Part shown: positions 54,470-63,171 of the stretch, piece after piece
Position numbering within the stretch: position 1 is the stretch's first letter
How the letters are laid out: the number at the start of each line of letters is the position of its first letter
NCBI GenBank assembly: GCA_026315105.1
Contig: CM048744.1
Location: 341,962,168-342,026,167 of the forward strand
DNA: 64,000 nucleotides
Reading direction: 5' to 3'
DNA from: Locusta migratoria
Lineage: Eukaryota; Arthropoda; Insecta; Orthoptera; Acrididae
Made by a program: the position numbers and the translations under genes
The notes under the pieces: model-generated
Told to the model about the DNA's origin: nothing
Databases searched by the model: none
The model's input: the letters and a program-made list of their open reading frames with translations, nothing else

Positions 54470-56149
54470 TCTCCAACATAACACGTATCTGCCATAAGCT
54501 ACATATAAAATGGGTACACTACCTTTATGCAAGGGAAGGTTCACAAATAAGTTCGCTGAACTTTTGTATGAGGCATCGTACAAGCTGTGATACATGTATC
54601 CCAGTAGGCAGGCCACATTACAAGTTGTATTAAGGTATGTTGACACTGGACGCAAAAGAGGCACTATTTGACTTTCGTCACGGAAATGCTACTGTCAATT
54701 GCAAACATTTGGGCGGCGCCACTCAACTGTCGCCACTGGACAAAGTGTAGGTCATTTGAACTTCGTGGCGCCATTTCCTAGAATCAAAACATATCGCCGC
54801 CATGTTTATTTGAAAGCTATTGACGTATTTGGTGTTTTCGTGTATTTATGCCTACGTTTTTACAAACAATGTGCATTTTAATTGCTCATCAAATTAAAGA
54901 TCTTTCCAAAATATGTGCTTTTAAGTATGGTTTGTCGGGTAACAGTAATAGACATCGGAATGCAGGACAAAGTTTTCATGAGCATACTGTAGTTAATTTG
55001 CATATTTTATGATGTTCTTATCACGTTCACTGTGGACACCAGTGTGGGATACTAACGTTTTTGGCCGTCGCCTGTTAGCGCATGTGTAGTGAGAGCTGAA
55101 ATCATACTATGAGAAACCAGTACATTCATGTTGTGCACGTACGTAATATTGACATTGAATATAATGTCTGCGGAAGAGGTGGTGCTAGATATAGCTGCAT
55201 GTCTACGTGATAAATGCTGCATACTGTCCTACACTCACAACCATCATATGCATTTATTGCAAACAATTCTATGCCTCTGATTTATTGATTTTATTGCAAA
55301 CAATGCACAACACAGACGACTGAAGACGAAACACACAACTGCAGACAGGAAAACGTTACGTTATATTTCGTTGGTGGCTTGTATTAACACGAGTGCTCAG
55401 GCAAACTAACTAAACTTGAAATGTTGTTGCTCTTTTCAAAATTTATTATTTTGAATGTCAACTGAATGTTGTCTGTCATTTGAGTTCTATTACCTTTTCT
55501 GCCAACTGTGCAGATAGCTCATTAATCTGCAAATGAATAAATTGTATTTAAATTAACCATAATCACAGAACAATCAAGTTATCCAAGGGTCACCACTATT
55601 TTTTATTATTATTTAAAAAATAGAAAAAAATTATTAGAAATATGAAACTGAGAATTTACTGTGCCTAACTGAAAGTCGTAGCGACCAGTAGTCTAATCTC
55701 AATTATTTATTTATTTTGTGGAAGTGCATGTTTCCATACACTGTTGTTGGAAGCACACAAATCCCCTGACCTACCTAACATAGACAAGAGATAACCCCTT
55801 CAAAATATATGAAAGATGGTTGAAATCAGGTACACAATGTTCATAAATAGTTACTGTATTTAAAAAAATATATATGTGCCAATTTATCAAAAACACGACA
55901 TGCGTGAAAAAAGTGTCAAATCCTTTTAAAAAATCATACAAAAATAATGACTTGAAATAGCACAAACAAAATTATCTAATGATCGGAATACTTTTTACAG
56001 AATAAAGGACAAAATCTCAATACCAAAAGAAAAGGTACAAGTTCGACTGGCTATAGTCATAAATTTGGTGTGTTAACCTGTCAAAAATGTATTTTAAAAG
56101 TCAGTAGAAGGTTAAGTACTGAAACAGACACGTTCGATTAAATATCGAC

Positions 56150-56410
56150 TATGGCGACCTCGCAAACTCATACCTACGCCCCACCTATCAACCACCATTG
56201 AATAATTCTTTTCACTATTTATGCATTGGCGCTACTTTACCATATACAGCGTCACCGATGTTGATGGGCCGCTGATGGAAGAGCAGGCTGATGAATGCGA
56301 TCGCGGATGGGAAACTATCTACCCTATCAGCACTGCAATTACTAAAGTATTCGAGGTACGAATTTTTTCCAACCCAGCAGTGTATGCTGTTCTTCAAGAA
56401 CAGTAAATTA
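56150..56410. other. Coding-like stretch, strand undecided
   Basis: The plus strand has acceptor CATATACAG, then VTDVDGPLMEEQADECDRGW and ETIYPISTAITKVFE and a GTACGA donor. The minus strand has acceptor TAATTGCAG, then ADRVDSFPSAIAFISLLFHQ and RPINIGDAVY and a GTAAAG donor. Both read open between good splice-like signals. No family recognised on either strand. Confidence 0.3.
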
Positions 56411-56499
56411 ACCTGATTGCGAGCGATCTTGTTCTAAAATAACACCCACTTCAGAATATTTACAAGTTCCTCAGTATAACTGTGAATGTGAACAGCAAT

Positions 56500-57230
56500 C
56501 ACACAGATGCCATCTAACACTGTCCAATGGGCACAAAAATTCTAAGTCCACCGACTCGCAAGGTCCAAAAACTTTGGAGTCCTTGCTGCCACTCCTGGCT
56601 GCTACCAAGAGGTCCTAACTGTCCGGTGTCCTCCACGCTTTTCTCCTTTTCTCTCTCTCACACCATGCTCTCCTCAAGAAAAAAACTTTCTTTGGCTGTC
56701 AGCCTCCACCCACATGTGACGTCAAGCCAGTAAGAGAGAGGACCTAATGGTCTCGCCAATCAAACCAATTTGCTATTGTTAGCGCTACTAAGCTCCTCCC
56801 ACCCTAAAACTTTCCCAGGCCTGAGACTCACGTATGCCTCAGTTCCCAGAATCAGCGTGAAATTTTGTGTTTCACGATAGGCATCTCCAGATGGCTAAAT
56901 TATTTTATTAAAGCATGGGCTCCCTCTCCCGTTGTGAGAGCCCTCAGCAACGCACTCTTCGCCAACATGGCGCCGGCAAAAGTCGTAAAGTTTGGCGCCA
57001 GCCGACCGCGAGGGTCCAGGCAGCGTACGCAACGCTGCCGGCTCCGCTTTCCCTTCGACTCCCCGGAGCGACCGAGTGAGCCCGGGGCGGCTCTCTCTCC
57101 CCAACCCTCGGGGTTGGAGCGACTTCCTGTCCCGTATCTTTATACACTGCTGGCCTCGAAACAAGGGCAGCATTCTCTCCCACGTTTTTCGCTGGTGTCA
57201 GCAAGCGCCTAAAAACAATTACCCAGGTGG
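56500..57230. other. GC-rich, CpG-rich block
   Basis: A strong base-composition shift inside the 5.7-kb insertion: GGCGCC repeats, CCCCGGAGCG, GCCCGGGGCGG and an inverted CCCAACCC/GGGTTGG. On the minus strand GTATAAAGATA resembles a TATA box. It may be a promoter or an old LTR; overlapping open frames on both strands look incidental. Confidence 0.4.
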
Positions 57231-57406
57231 CTTATTCCCAATGTACCAAAATCATGCAATGATCATTTCTATCATCTGGCATTAAGAATTTGGAGAAATT
57301 AGAATACCAAGAACCCAACAACCAATTAAATCGACAGAGTAAATGGAATTGGAAAATATGAATATAAATAGTATTACTACCTCTCAACTGAGTAGCAAAC
57401 ACGCCG

Positions 57407-57830
57407 TGAGGCGGAATGACTCTGATGTATAGCTTGCAACTGAGTATTGAAGCTTTAAATGTGGCCATGTCAGATTCCATAATCCTCGAGTCGTCCGATC
57501 GTCAGCATAAAAATTATTAAGTTTGAAAAAAATCTTTCCAAGTTCTGAATCTTCTATATCAGGTCCTTGCACATTCAAAGAAGCATAGCCAGAAGAATTT
57601 CTTTTATTTAGACTCTCGCTGCTAATCGGATATACTTTTTAAATTATTGTCAAATTTTAACTGTCAAACTGAAGTTTATAACAGTAAACGTCGTGTTGAG
57701 CACAGAGATTCTATATAATCTTGTTGATAGTAAATCAATCGATGTAGGCGATCGATTAAGAAAGCACTGAAAAATTATCAAACTCTTCCTTTGACTTAAC
57801 TGTCAAACATCAATTAAATTCAAATAAAAT
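57407..57830 (-). repeat. 3' LTR of the short LTR element
   Basis: On plus: TGAGGCGGAATGACTCTGAT ... CAATTAAATTCAAATAAAAT. Nearly co-linear with 59189-59614. Confidence 0.88.
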
Positions 57831-57891
57831 TTTGCATAAGTGCTACTCTGTATTCGATACGCCATTTGACAGTTCCGTATTTCGACTGTCA

Positions 57892-58644
57892 TCATAGTTT
57901 GTACGTTATGCGTCTATTATTATTATCGTCTCTGACTGTCTCGATGTTATTGTAGAGGTCAGAGATTAGCGTTTTAATATTTATTATCTCAGCAAGATCT
58001 CTTTCTACCTGCTGAGATAATTTATTGATTTCAGGATTCTCTATCGAAGAGTTTTTTACATTTCTTGGAGAAATTTCTTGAATAGAGTTCTGTAACTCTT
58101 TGCGAATATTTTCTGTCTGTAATACAAGTTCTTCGCATGTTTTAAGATTATTAGTTTCTATTTCATCACGTAGGTTAATATTATTGTTTTCTATTTCCTC
58201 ATGTAGCATAGCATTGTTCTTTTCTACTCCCATAGCTATTAAAACATTGATCTGATCTAAGCGTTGTGTCAATTCAGCTATATCTTGCCGCATTTGAGCC
58301 TTTTCTTCACGGGATTCCTCTACCTTCTCATTGAGACCTAATAATTGTCCCTGCATCTCAGTTCTAAGCAATTCCATCCTAGTTATTGACTCGCCTAACC
58401 CTTTCAGTTCTATCCTAGTTTCTTGTTGTTCTTTCCTGGTTTGTGCCTGAGGAGATTCTATCCTAGATATCATGGCTGCAAATCGTTCGAGCACATCATT
58501 AAATTCACTCTGTATTTCGTTCTTGACTCTGTTTGCAGATTTGTCCACCTTCCTATTGAGGAACCTTCCTTCCCTACTGAGTGATGGTAACCCAAATTGT
58601 TCGTCACCTGAAATTTCGTTATCTGATATATTGGCTAAAAACAC
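57892..58644 (-). CDS. Gag-like coiled-coil protein, 250 aa, intact
   Basis: Starts MFLANISDNEISGDEQFGLP. Residues about 35-235 are a nearly continuous coiled coil rich in Glu, Gln, Asn, Arg and Leu heptads (for example MELLRTEMQGQLLGLNEKVE and MRQDIAELTQRLDQINVLIA). There is no Cys, no zinc knuckle, no protease motif and no signal peptide. It is the only ORF of an LTR element, so the likely role is the N-terminal assembly part of a gag protein. The family is not recognised and a captured host coiled-coil gene is an alternative. The frame is uninterrupted although the LTRs have diverged. Confidence 0.75.
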   Translation of the reverse strand: MFLANISDNEISGDEQFGLPSLSREGRFLNRKVDKSANRVKNEIQSEFNDVLERFAAMISRIESPQAQTRKEQQETRIELKGLGESITRMELLRTEMQGQLLGLNEKVEESREEKAQMRQDIAELTQRLDQINVLIAMGVEKNNAMLHEEIENNNINLRDEIETNNLKTCEELVLQTENIRKELQNSIQEISPRNVKNSSIENPEINKLSQQVERDLAEIINIKTLISDLYNNIETVRDDNNNRRITYKL

Positions 58645-59168
58645 TATTCACATACATATAAAAACCTTTCGTGCACTTTTCACTGTTGCACACTGATCTT
58701 GCCTACTCGAAGTTGACTCATCAGGTATTTTAAATTGAAATTATGCAGCTCCGGTGGACAGTGAAATGTAACTCGCAGCCGCCCCAACAACCGTCTGTGT
58801 TGCATCTGTACGATGCCGATGCTGGTGTGTCTGCTCTCTCTCAAAGACGTTGTCAATGACCCCAGCTGTGTTGTCACCAGCGGCCTGTCTCAGGTACCCT
58901 GCGCACCGTACTCACCCACGACAGCGTCGTAGCAATGCCGCAGAGAGAACTCTTCACAGCTGATGGACTGGGCCTGTTAGGTTTAAAAGAGAAAAGATGC
59001 CAGGAACAGCGGGTGTTACGACTGCAGCATAGTCTCGTTGAATAGTTGGGTGACCGTCTGCCAAGGCTGCCTCTGGCGTCAGCCAGACCTCTTGTTTTTG
59101 AAGTGACACAGGCTGTTTCTTCCTCCGGGTCTGTGTGCCAAATTACCTCTTCTAGTGGCACACGAGTC

Positions 59169-59186
59169 CTATGTCATAGGTCGCCA
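59169..59186 (-). other. Probable primer-binding site of the short LTR element
   Basis: On the minus strand, TGGCGACCTATGACATAG begins two bases after the LTR end CA. Confidence 0.6.
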
Positions 59187-59188
59187 TA

Positions 59189-59614
59189 TGAGGCGGTACG
59201 ACGCTGATGTATAGCCTGCAACTGGGTATTGAAGCTTTAAATGTGGCCGTGTCAGACTCCGTAATCCTCGAGTCGTCCTATCGTCAGCATAAAAATTATT
59301 AAGTTTGAAAAAAAAATCTTTCCAAGTTCTGAATCTTCTATATCAGGTCCTTGCACATTCAAAGAAGCATAGCCAGAAGAATTTCTTTTATTTAGACTCT
59401 CGCTGCTAATCGGATATACTTTTTAAATTATTGTCAAATTTTAACTGTCAAACTGAAGTTTATACTAGTAAACGACGTGTTGAGTACAGAGATTCTATAT
59501 AATCTTGTTTATAGTAAAACGATCGATGTAGGCGATCGATTAAGAAAGCACTGAAAAATTATCAAACTCTTCCTTTGACTTAACCGTCAAACATCAATTA
59601 AATTCAAATAAAAT
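59189..59614 (-). repeat. 5' LTR of the short LTR element
   Basis: Direct repeat of 57407-57830. Differences are single substitutions and a two-base length change in an A run (AAAAAAA vs AAAAAAAAA near 59310). Confidence 0.88.
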
Positions 59615-59814
59615 ATCTTCTCAAAAAAATCGTAGAAACTTTAACAGGAAATAATTCTCAATTCCTGTTAATGTAATATTTCTGGTAGATCTCTTCAAAA
59701 TAAATAAATGATGTTGGCGAACACATAGTTAAAGTTTAAATACTACTTTTATTACACTTGACATTTACAAGTTGAAAGTCAAGAATGAACTGACATAATG
59801 TATTTGCTCAAATT

Positions 59815-59975
59815 TTAGGAAGATTTCATTGACAATGTAAATAAGGGCGACGATAACCACAGAGACCATCATCTTCTTGCCTTGTGGCCGTCGACCTGCG
59901 ACTTGAAGTGGCCAGATGTTCTATTCCTTGAGGTTGCGTCAAAGATGTTGCTCCCGTAGGTTGGATTGCCGCTAT
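59815..59975. other. Second coding-like stretch, strand undecided
   Basis: The plus strand after CTCAAATTTTAG reads EDFIDNVNKGDDNHRDHHLL then ALWPSTCDLKWPDVLFLEVA, SKMLLP and a stop; it is in phase with the plus stretch at 56241-56347. The minus strand after CATGTGCTATAG reads QPTGATSLTQPQGIEHLATS then SRRSTATRQEDDGLCGY and a stop. No family recognised. Confidence 0.3.
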
Positions 59976-60142
59976 AGCACATGAAACATAAAAAACATAC
60001 AAATTCTTTTAAGAATCATATAACAAAAACATTTAGATAGAAAAATCATTTAAACATAAATACAAACACAGTCTACTGCAAAACTGAGCTGATATAAGGT
60101 AGTAGCGGAAACAATAATTCGTCCCACTACAGCCGCTTCTAA

Positions 60143-60618
60143 CACTAAGTTTACATTTAACACATCTTCCAGAAGACAAAAACCGATTTTCGTAAACCGT
60201 TTTTCGCTGTCGTGTATAGATGGCACAGCCTGAATCGGATTTCTTAATCCACTTAAGATGGCGGCTGAAAAACAGCTGATTCAGTCCCCGATTTAGTCAG
60301 CATAATCGCTATTTTTCTTTACTTAAATACACAGATTCATGCTCACTCTAATATTGATACTTTTATTTCACATTAGAAAATATCACTCTGTCCATATGTG
60401 CCGAAAATTCTTACCAAAATAACACAATCTGACAAGCCAAGAACGCTGCAAAAACGGTTGCGTTTACGTGGGCACGAAAATCGATTGTGGAACTGAAAAA
60501 CCGCTTTAGAGAAGTGGATTTCCAGAATCGGTTTTGGAGTGTTTACATGACCAACCAAAAGAGGAATTGGGAAATCGGTTTACGAAATCCGGTGTTAGGA
60601 GCCCATGTAAACAGGGTG
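60143..60618. mobile_element. Harbinger-type MITE (TSD TAA)
   Basis: Ends CACTAAGTTTACAT and the inverse of CACCCTGTTTACATGGG, flanked by TAA on both sides (60140-60142, 60619-60621). Inner inverted blocks AAAACCGATTTTCGTAAACCG-like and GGTTTACGAAATCC. 476 bp, non-coding. Confidence 0.85.
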
Positions 60619-60621
60619 TAA

Positions 60622-60720
60622 GCATTACCCGCTCTGGCTTGTTGATCGCGGAAACGTTTATAAGCATGAGCAGCTGTGGCGTGTTGACGCGGAAACGCTT
60701 ATAAGCGTCAGCCGCAGCGA
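60622..60720. repeat. Two and a half tandem units of about 42-58 bp
   Basis: TTGTTGATCGCGGAAACGTT then TATAAGCATGAGC is repeated as GTGTTGACGCGGAAACGCTT then TATAAGCGTCAGC, next to the end of the 5.7-kb insertion. Confidence 0.65.
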
Positions 60721-60744
60721 ACGTGTTATGCAGTGTATGCTTAA

Positions 60745-62178
60745 CCCTCTGTCGGGCGCACTTCCAGATGAAACAAAATCAGGCGCACCTGGCCTGAGAG
60801 GCCACCCACTTATTTTGTGGACTAGCTCCGCCATGTTAAATCAAATTCGAAATGCGTGTTGGCTAGTCTTGAAGAGGATCTAAAGGAAGGAATTACAGCA
60901 AACTTAAAGCATAATAATGGATTTATTGAACACAATACACCTTAAACTAAAGTGACCAAAATTACCAATTTCGCACAAAGAGCATTAAAAATGGGTCGAA
61001 CAGACATCCATAAAAGTAATGAAGTATTTTTAAAGGACATTAGGCAGTCTATTCTGACATGGAGTCATCTTTTCTCGCCACATTTGCAGCCAAAAACCGA
61101 TTCTATAGCTCCCAAATCAACAGCTGAAACACAGGTATGGCACAGAACGTATACGTCGCTCAAGCAGATTGGTTGATGACAAGCTGAACATTCCTGATTC
61201 TTCATCCTCCTAACTCTTGTTACAGCCATGCATGGTCGACGTTTTATCCATTTGGGAGGTAATGTGGGAGAACTTTCCCGTTCCTTGTGGGGTGAAAATT
61301 TTTTCAGTCGAGTTTGCAGCCGAATCGACATTCCACATATATTCATAGCATACACAGGCTAAATTGTCCAGTTAGAAGTTGATGACACAAGGTTTTGCAA
61401 TTGGTGGCGTCATTTGTAGCAATATCTTTTACACTGGATGTTGTGTAATAATGATGTGACTCTTCACACTATGAATTGTAGAAGGTATCTACTTAGACTA
61501 CTTCGTCGTCTTATCGTTTCCAAAATAAAAACTCCTCACATACTTTCTTCTCTTCTTCATATTCCCGAGCTGTTCCCTAAACTTCCTGTTCAGTTGCTGA
61601 GTCCTCCTAGCCTTCTCCTACCTCATCCTGAGAGTGGGTGTCTCTCTCATCGACTAAATCTTCGAGCGCGGCTGGATCTTCAGCAGTTTCGTCCTCGAGG
61701 AGGCGCATTATTTCCACAAGATCATTGGCTTAGAGGCATAATATACTTTTCTGGACATTTCAGCAGAAAATATGGATATGATAACGTGGGAAAAGAAAGG
61801 AAAACTGAAATTAGAACTCGATCAGGCACACTGAGTCTGAAGGGCCAGGGTCGTCAAAGTCTTCTTTTTTTCCGAAGGTAACGGTGAAAATCACAGAGGA
61901 CATACTTATTTTGATTGAAACGAAGTAATAAAATAAAAATATCTTAAAAAATCTCACCTTAAAAACTATAACGTAATCGGGCGCAGACGGCCTGTGAGGC
62001 CCAAGGAGTTCCCCGTGATCCGCGTGGAAATTGATGGCAGCCTGCGGATCGGCACTTTGTGAGGTTTCCAAAGTTACGAGAGTAAACCGAGAGGCGGGCC
62101 GCTGGGCCACCACTGTTAAGCACGGGAATCAAAAAAGTGTTTTGCTGGCCTGTGAGGCCGACTGCGCCCCACGGAGGG
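60745..62178 (-). mobile_element. piggyBac-like element, internally deleted
   Basis: TTAA target duplications at 60741-60744 and 62179-62182. The ends are CCCTCTGTCGGGCGCA and inverted CCCTCCGTGGGGCGCAG. Three perfect 13-bp palindromes of the form GGCCTGWGAGGCC lie subterminally (60791, 61989, 62147). Only the transposase N-terminal region and the Cys-rich C-terminus remain. Confidence 0.92.
61065..61355 (-). pseudogene. piggyBac transposase Cys-rich C-terminus
   Basis: Reads WIKRRPCMAVTRVRRMKNQE followed by CSACHQPICLSDVYVLCHTC. This is the C-x2-C...C-x3-H-x-C pattern of the piggyBac C-terminal DNA-binding domain. The catalytic DDD core is missing because of the internal deletion. Confidence 0.8.
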
Positions 62179-62806
62179 TTAATATTTATATGTGACTGAA
62201 CAGGTGTTATTGATTACTGAAGGGAGATTTGTAGGTACACAACAGACTATTTAATTCTACAAATGCGAAAAATACGTGTGGTGCTGGCAGTGTATTCAGA
62301 TTCTGGAATAGGCACTTTCATTTCTCGTAAACACTTGCCACGTGGATTTTAGAAAGGAAGTGACAAGTTTCAAGTTGTAATTTCTGATTGAGTCTATCTG
62401 TTTATTAAGAAAATGAACTGTATTACAGTAACTGTCAGTGCAGTTGTACAAAGCATAACCTCAAAAAACGATATAAATTAAAAAGTCGTAGTATTTAACG
62501 GTGGGCAAGTGAAGGTCGCTACATTACGTTCCAAATAAGCGTCCATTACATTGTAAATAGCATCCAGAACATTACATCAGAACACTGAACTTGTTTTGAT
62601 GACAAGATATCAAATTTGAAGAGATGACAGGTAATGATCAGGTGTCAAATATGACAATGACACTTATTGTATCACTTGATCAAGTAGTGCATTTGTAATG
62701 TTGATATCAGACTTTCTTGCAGAGTTTGATAAGCAGATCCCAATCGAAATTCGTAATTGGTTCAGTAATAGAGGTTTGTTTACATGTGCTACTTGGTTTA
62801 TACCTG

Positions 62807-63158
62807 TTGTCGGAGTTTGCTAGTTATTAGCGATCTGAACAATATTTTGATATTCAGTTCTCAGCCAGCTCTTTACGAATAATTAATGCTGATTTTCCAG
62901 GAACAAACAGAGAAAGATTTTTATTTACTTAAATCCATAAATCGTACAACTAGTCAATTCATAAGAGAATATAAACGACTTGAATGACAATAGCTGGAGA
63001 CGGTAACTTAGTAAAGTCTATTATATTGCACAGAGCATGCATGTCATGCAGAGAGTATTTTCATAGCACTGCGCTGCTGGCGGCAGGCGCGTGGATTCAT
63101 TTGACACCGTGCCGATAAAACAGCTGTTTGCATTATCGGCACTGTAGATCGCTACACA
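62807..63158 (-). repeat. 3' LTR of Gypsy element 3
   Basis: On the minus strand it starts TGTGTAGCGATCTACAGTGC right after the polypurine tract and ends about ...CTCCGACAACA, where the inverted-repeat arm (GGTATAAACC) begins. The left boundary is inferred from that junction. Confidence 0.75.
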
Positions 63159-63171
63159 GCCCCCTCGGCGG
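63159..63171 (-). other. Polypurine tract of Gypsy element 3
   Basis: Minus strand CCGCCGAGGGGGC immediately before the LTR start TGTGTAGC. Confidence 0.7.

Larger units (their letters stand above)
57407..59614 (-). mobile_element. Short LTR retroelement with a single coiled-coil ORF
   Basis: Direct repeats 57407-57830 and 59189-59614 (about 425 bp, by eye roughly 95% identical) flank 1.36 kb. In minus orientation each LTR ends CCGCCTCA. The right LTR is followed after TA by TGGCGACC, a plausible tRNA primer site. The interior has one intact 250-codon ORF and no RT, protease or integrase, so it is non-autonomous. A clean target duplication was not seen. Confidence 0.85.
55022..60725. mobile_element. 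5.7-kb insertion of unknown type (TIR CACGTTCRCTGYGG, TSD TTAT)
   Basis: Starts CACGTTCACTGTGG and ends with the inverse of CACGTTCGCTGCGG. TTAT stands on both sides (55018-55021, 60726-60729), and the inverted-repeat arm resumes in register after it. It contains a short LTR element (57407-59614) and a Harbinger-type MITE (60143-60618); without these it is about 3.0 kb. Four-base duplications occur in Sola and some other superfamilies, but I see no transposase that decides it. Confidence 0.6.
53057..62806. mobile_element. Long-inverted-repeat element (arms ~1.04 kb) split by later insertions
   Basis: The left arm 53057-54095 is inverted relative to 54620-55021, then 60726-60744, then 62179-62806. 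Together the right-arm pieces total about 1.05 kb. Landmarks in both arms: GGTATAMACCA, GATCAAGT(G/A), CATTGTAAATAGCATCCAGA-like, GTAGAATTAAATAG, ATGCTCATGAAAA, TCTTTAATTTG.TGAGCAATT and AAATGGCG(T/C)CAC. The right arm is broken by a 5.7-kb insertion with TTAT duplication and by a piggyBac derivative. The loop holds a hAT MITE. The outer right end is cut by the Gypsy LTR at 62807. Confidence 0.82.

Noticed and set aside
56865..57285. Overlapping 86-115 codon ORFs on both strands
   Set aside because: GC-rich DNA has few stop codons; frames on both strands are equally open and show no family signature.
53057..62806. Polinton/Maverick with long TIRs
   Set aside because: No polymerase B, integrase, ATPase or capsid genes; the interval is explained by nested insertions into one arm of a smaller foldback element.
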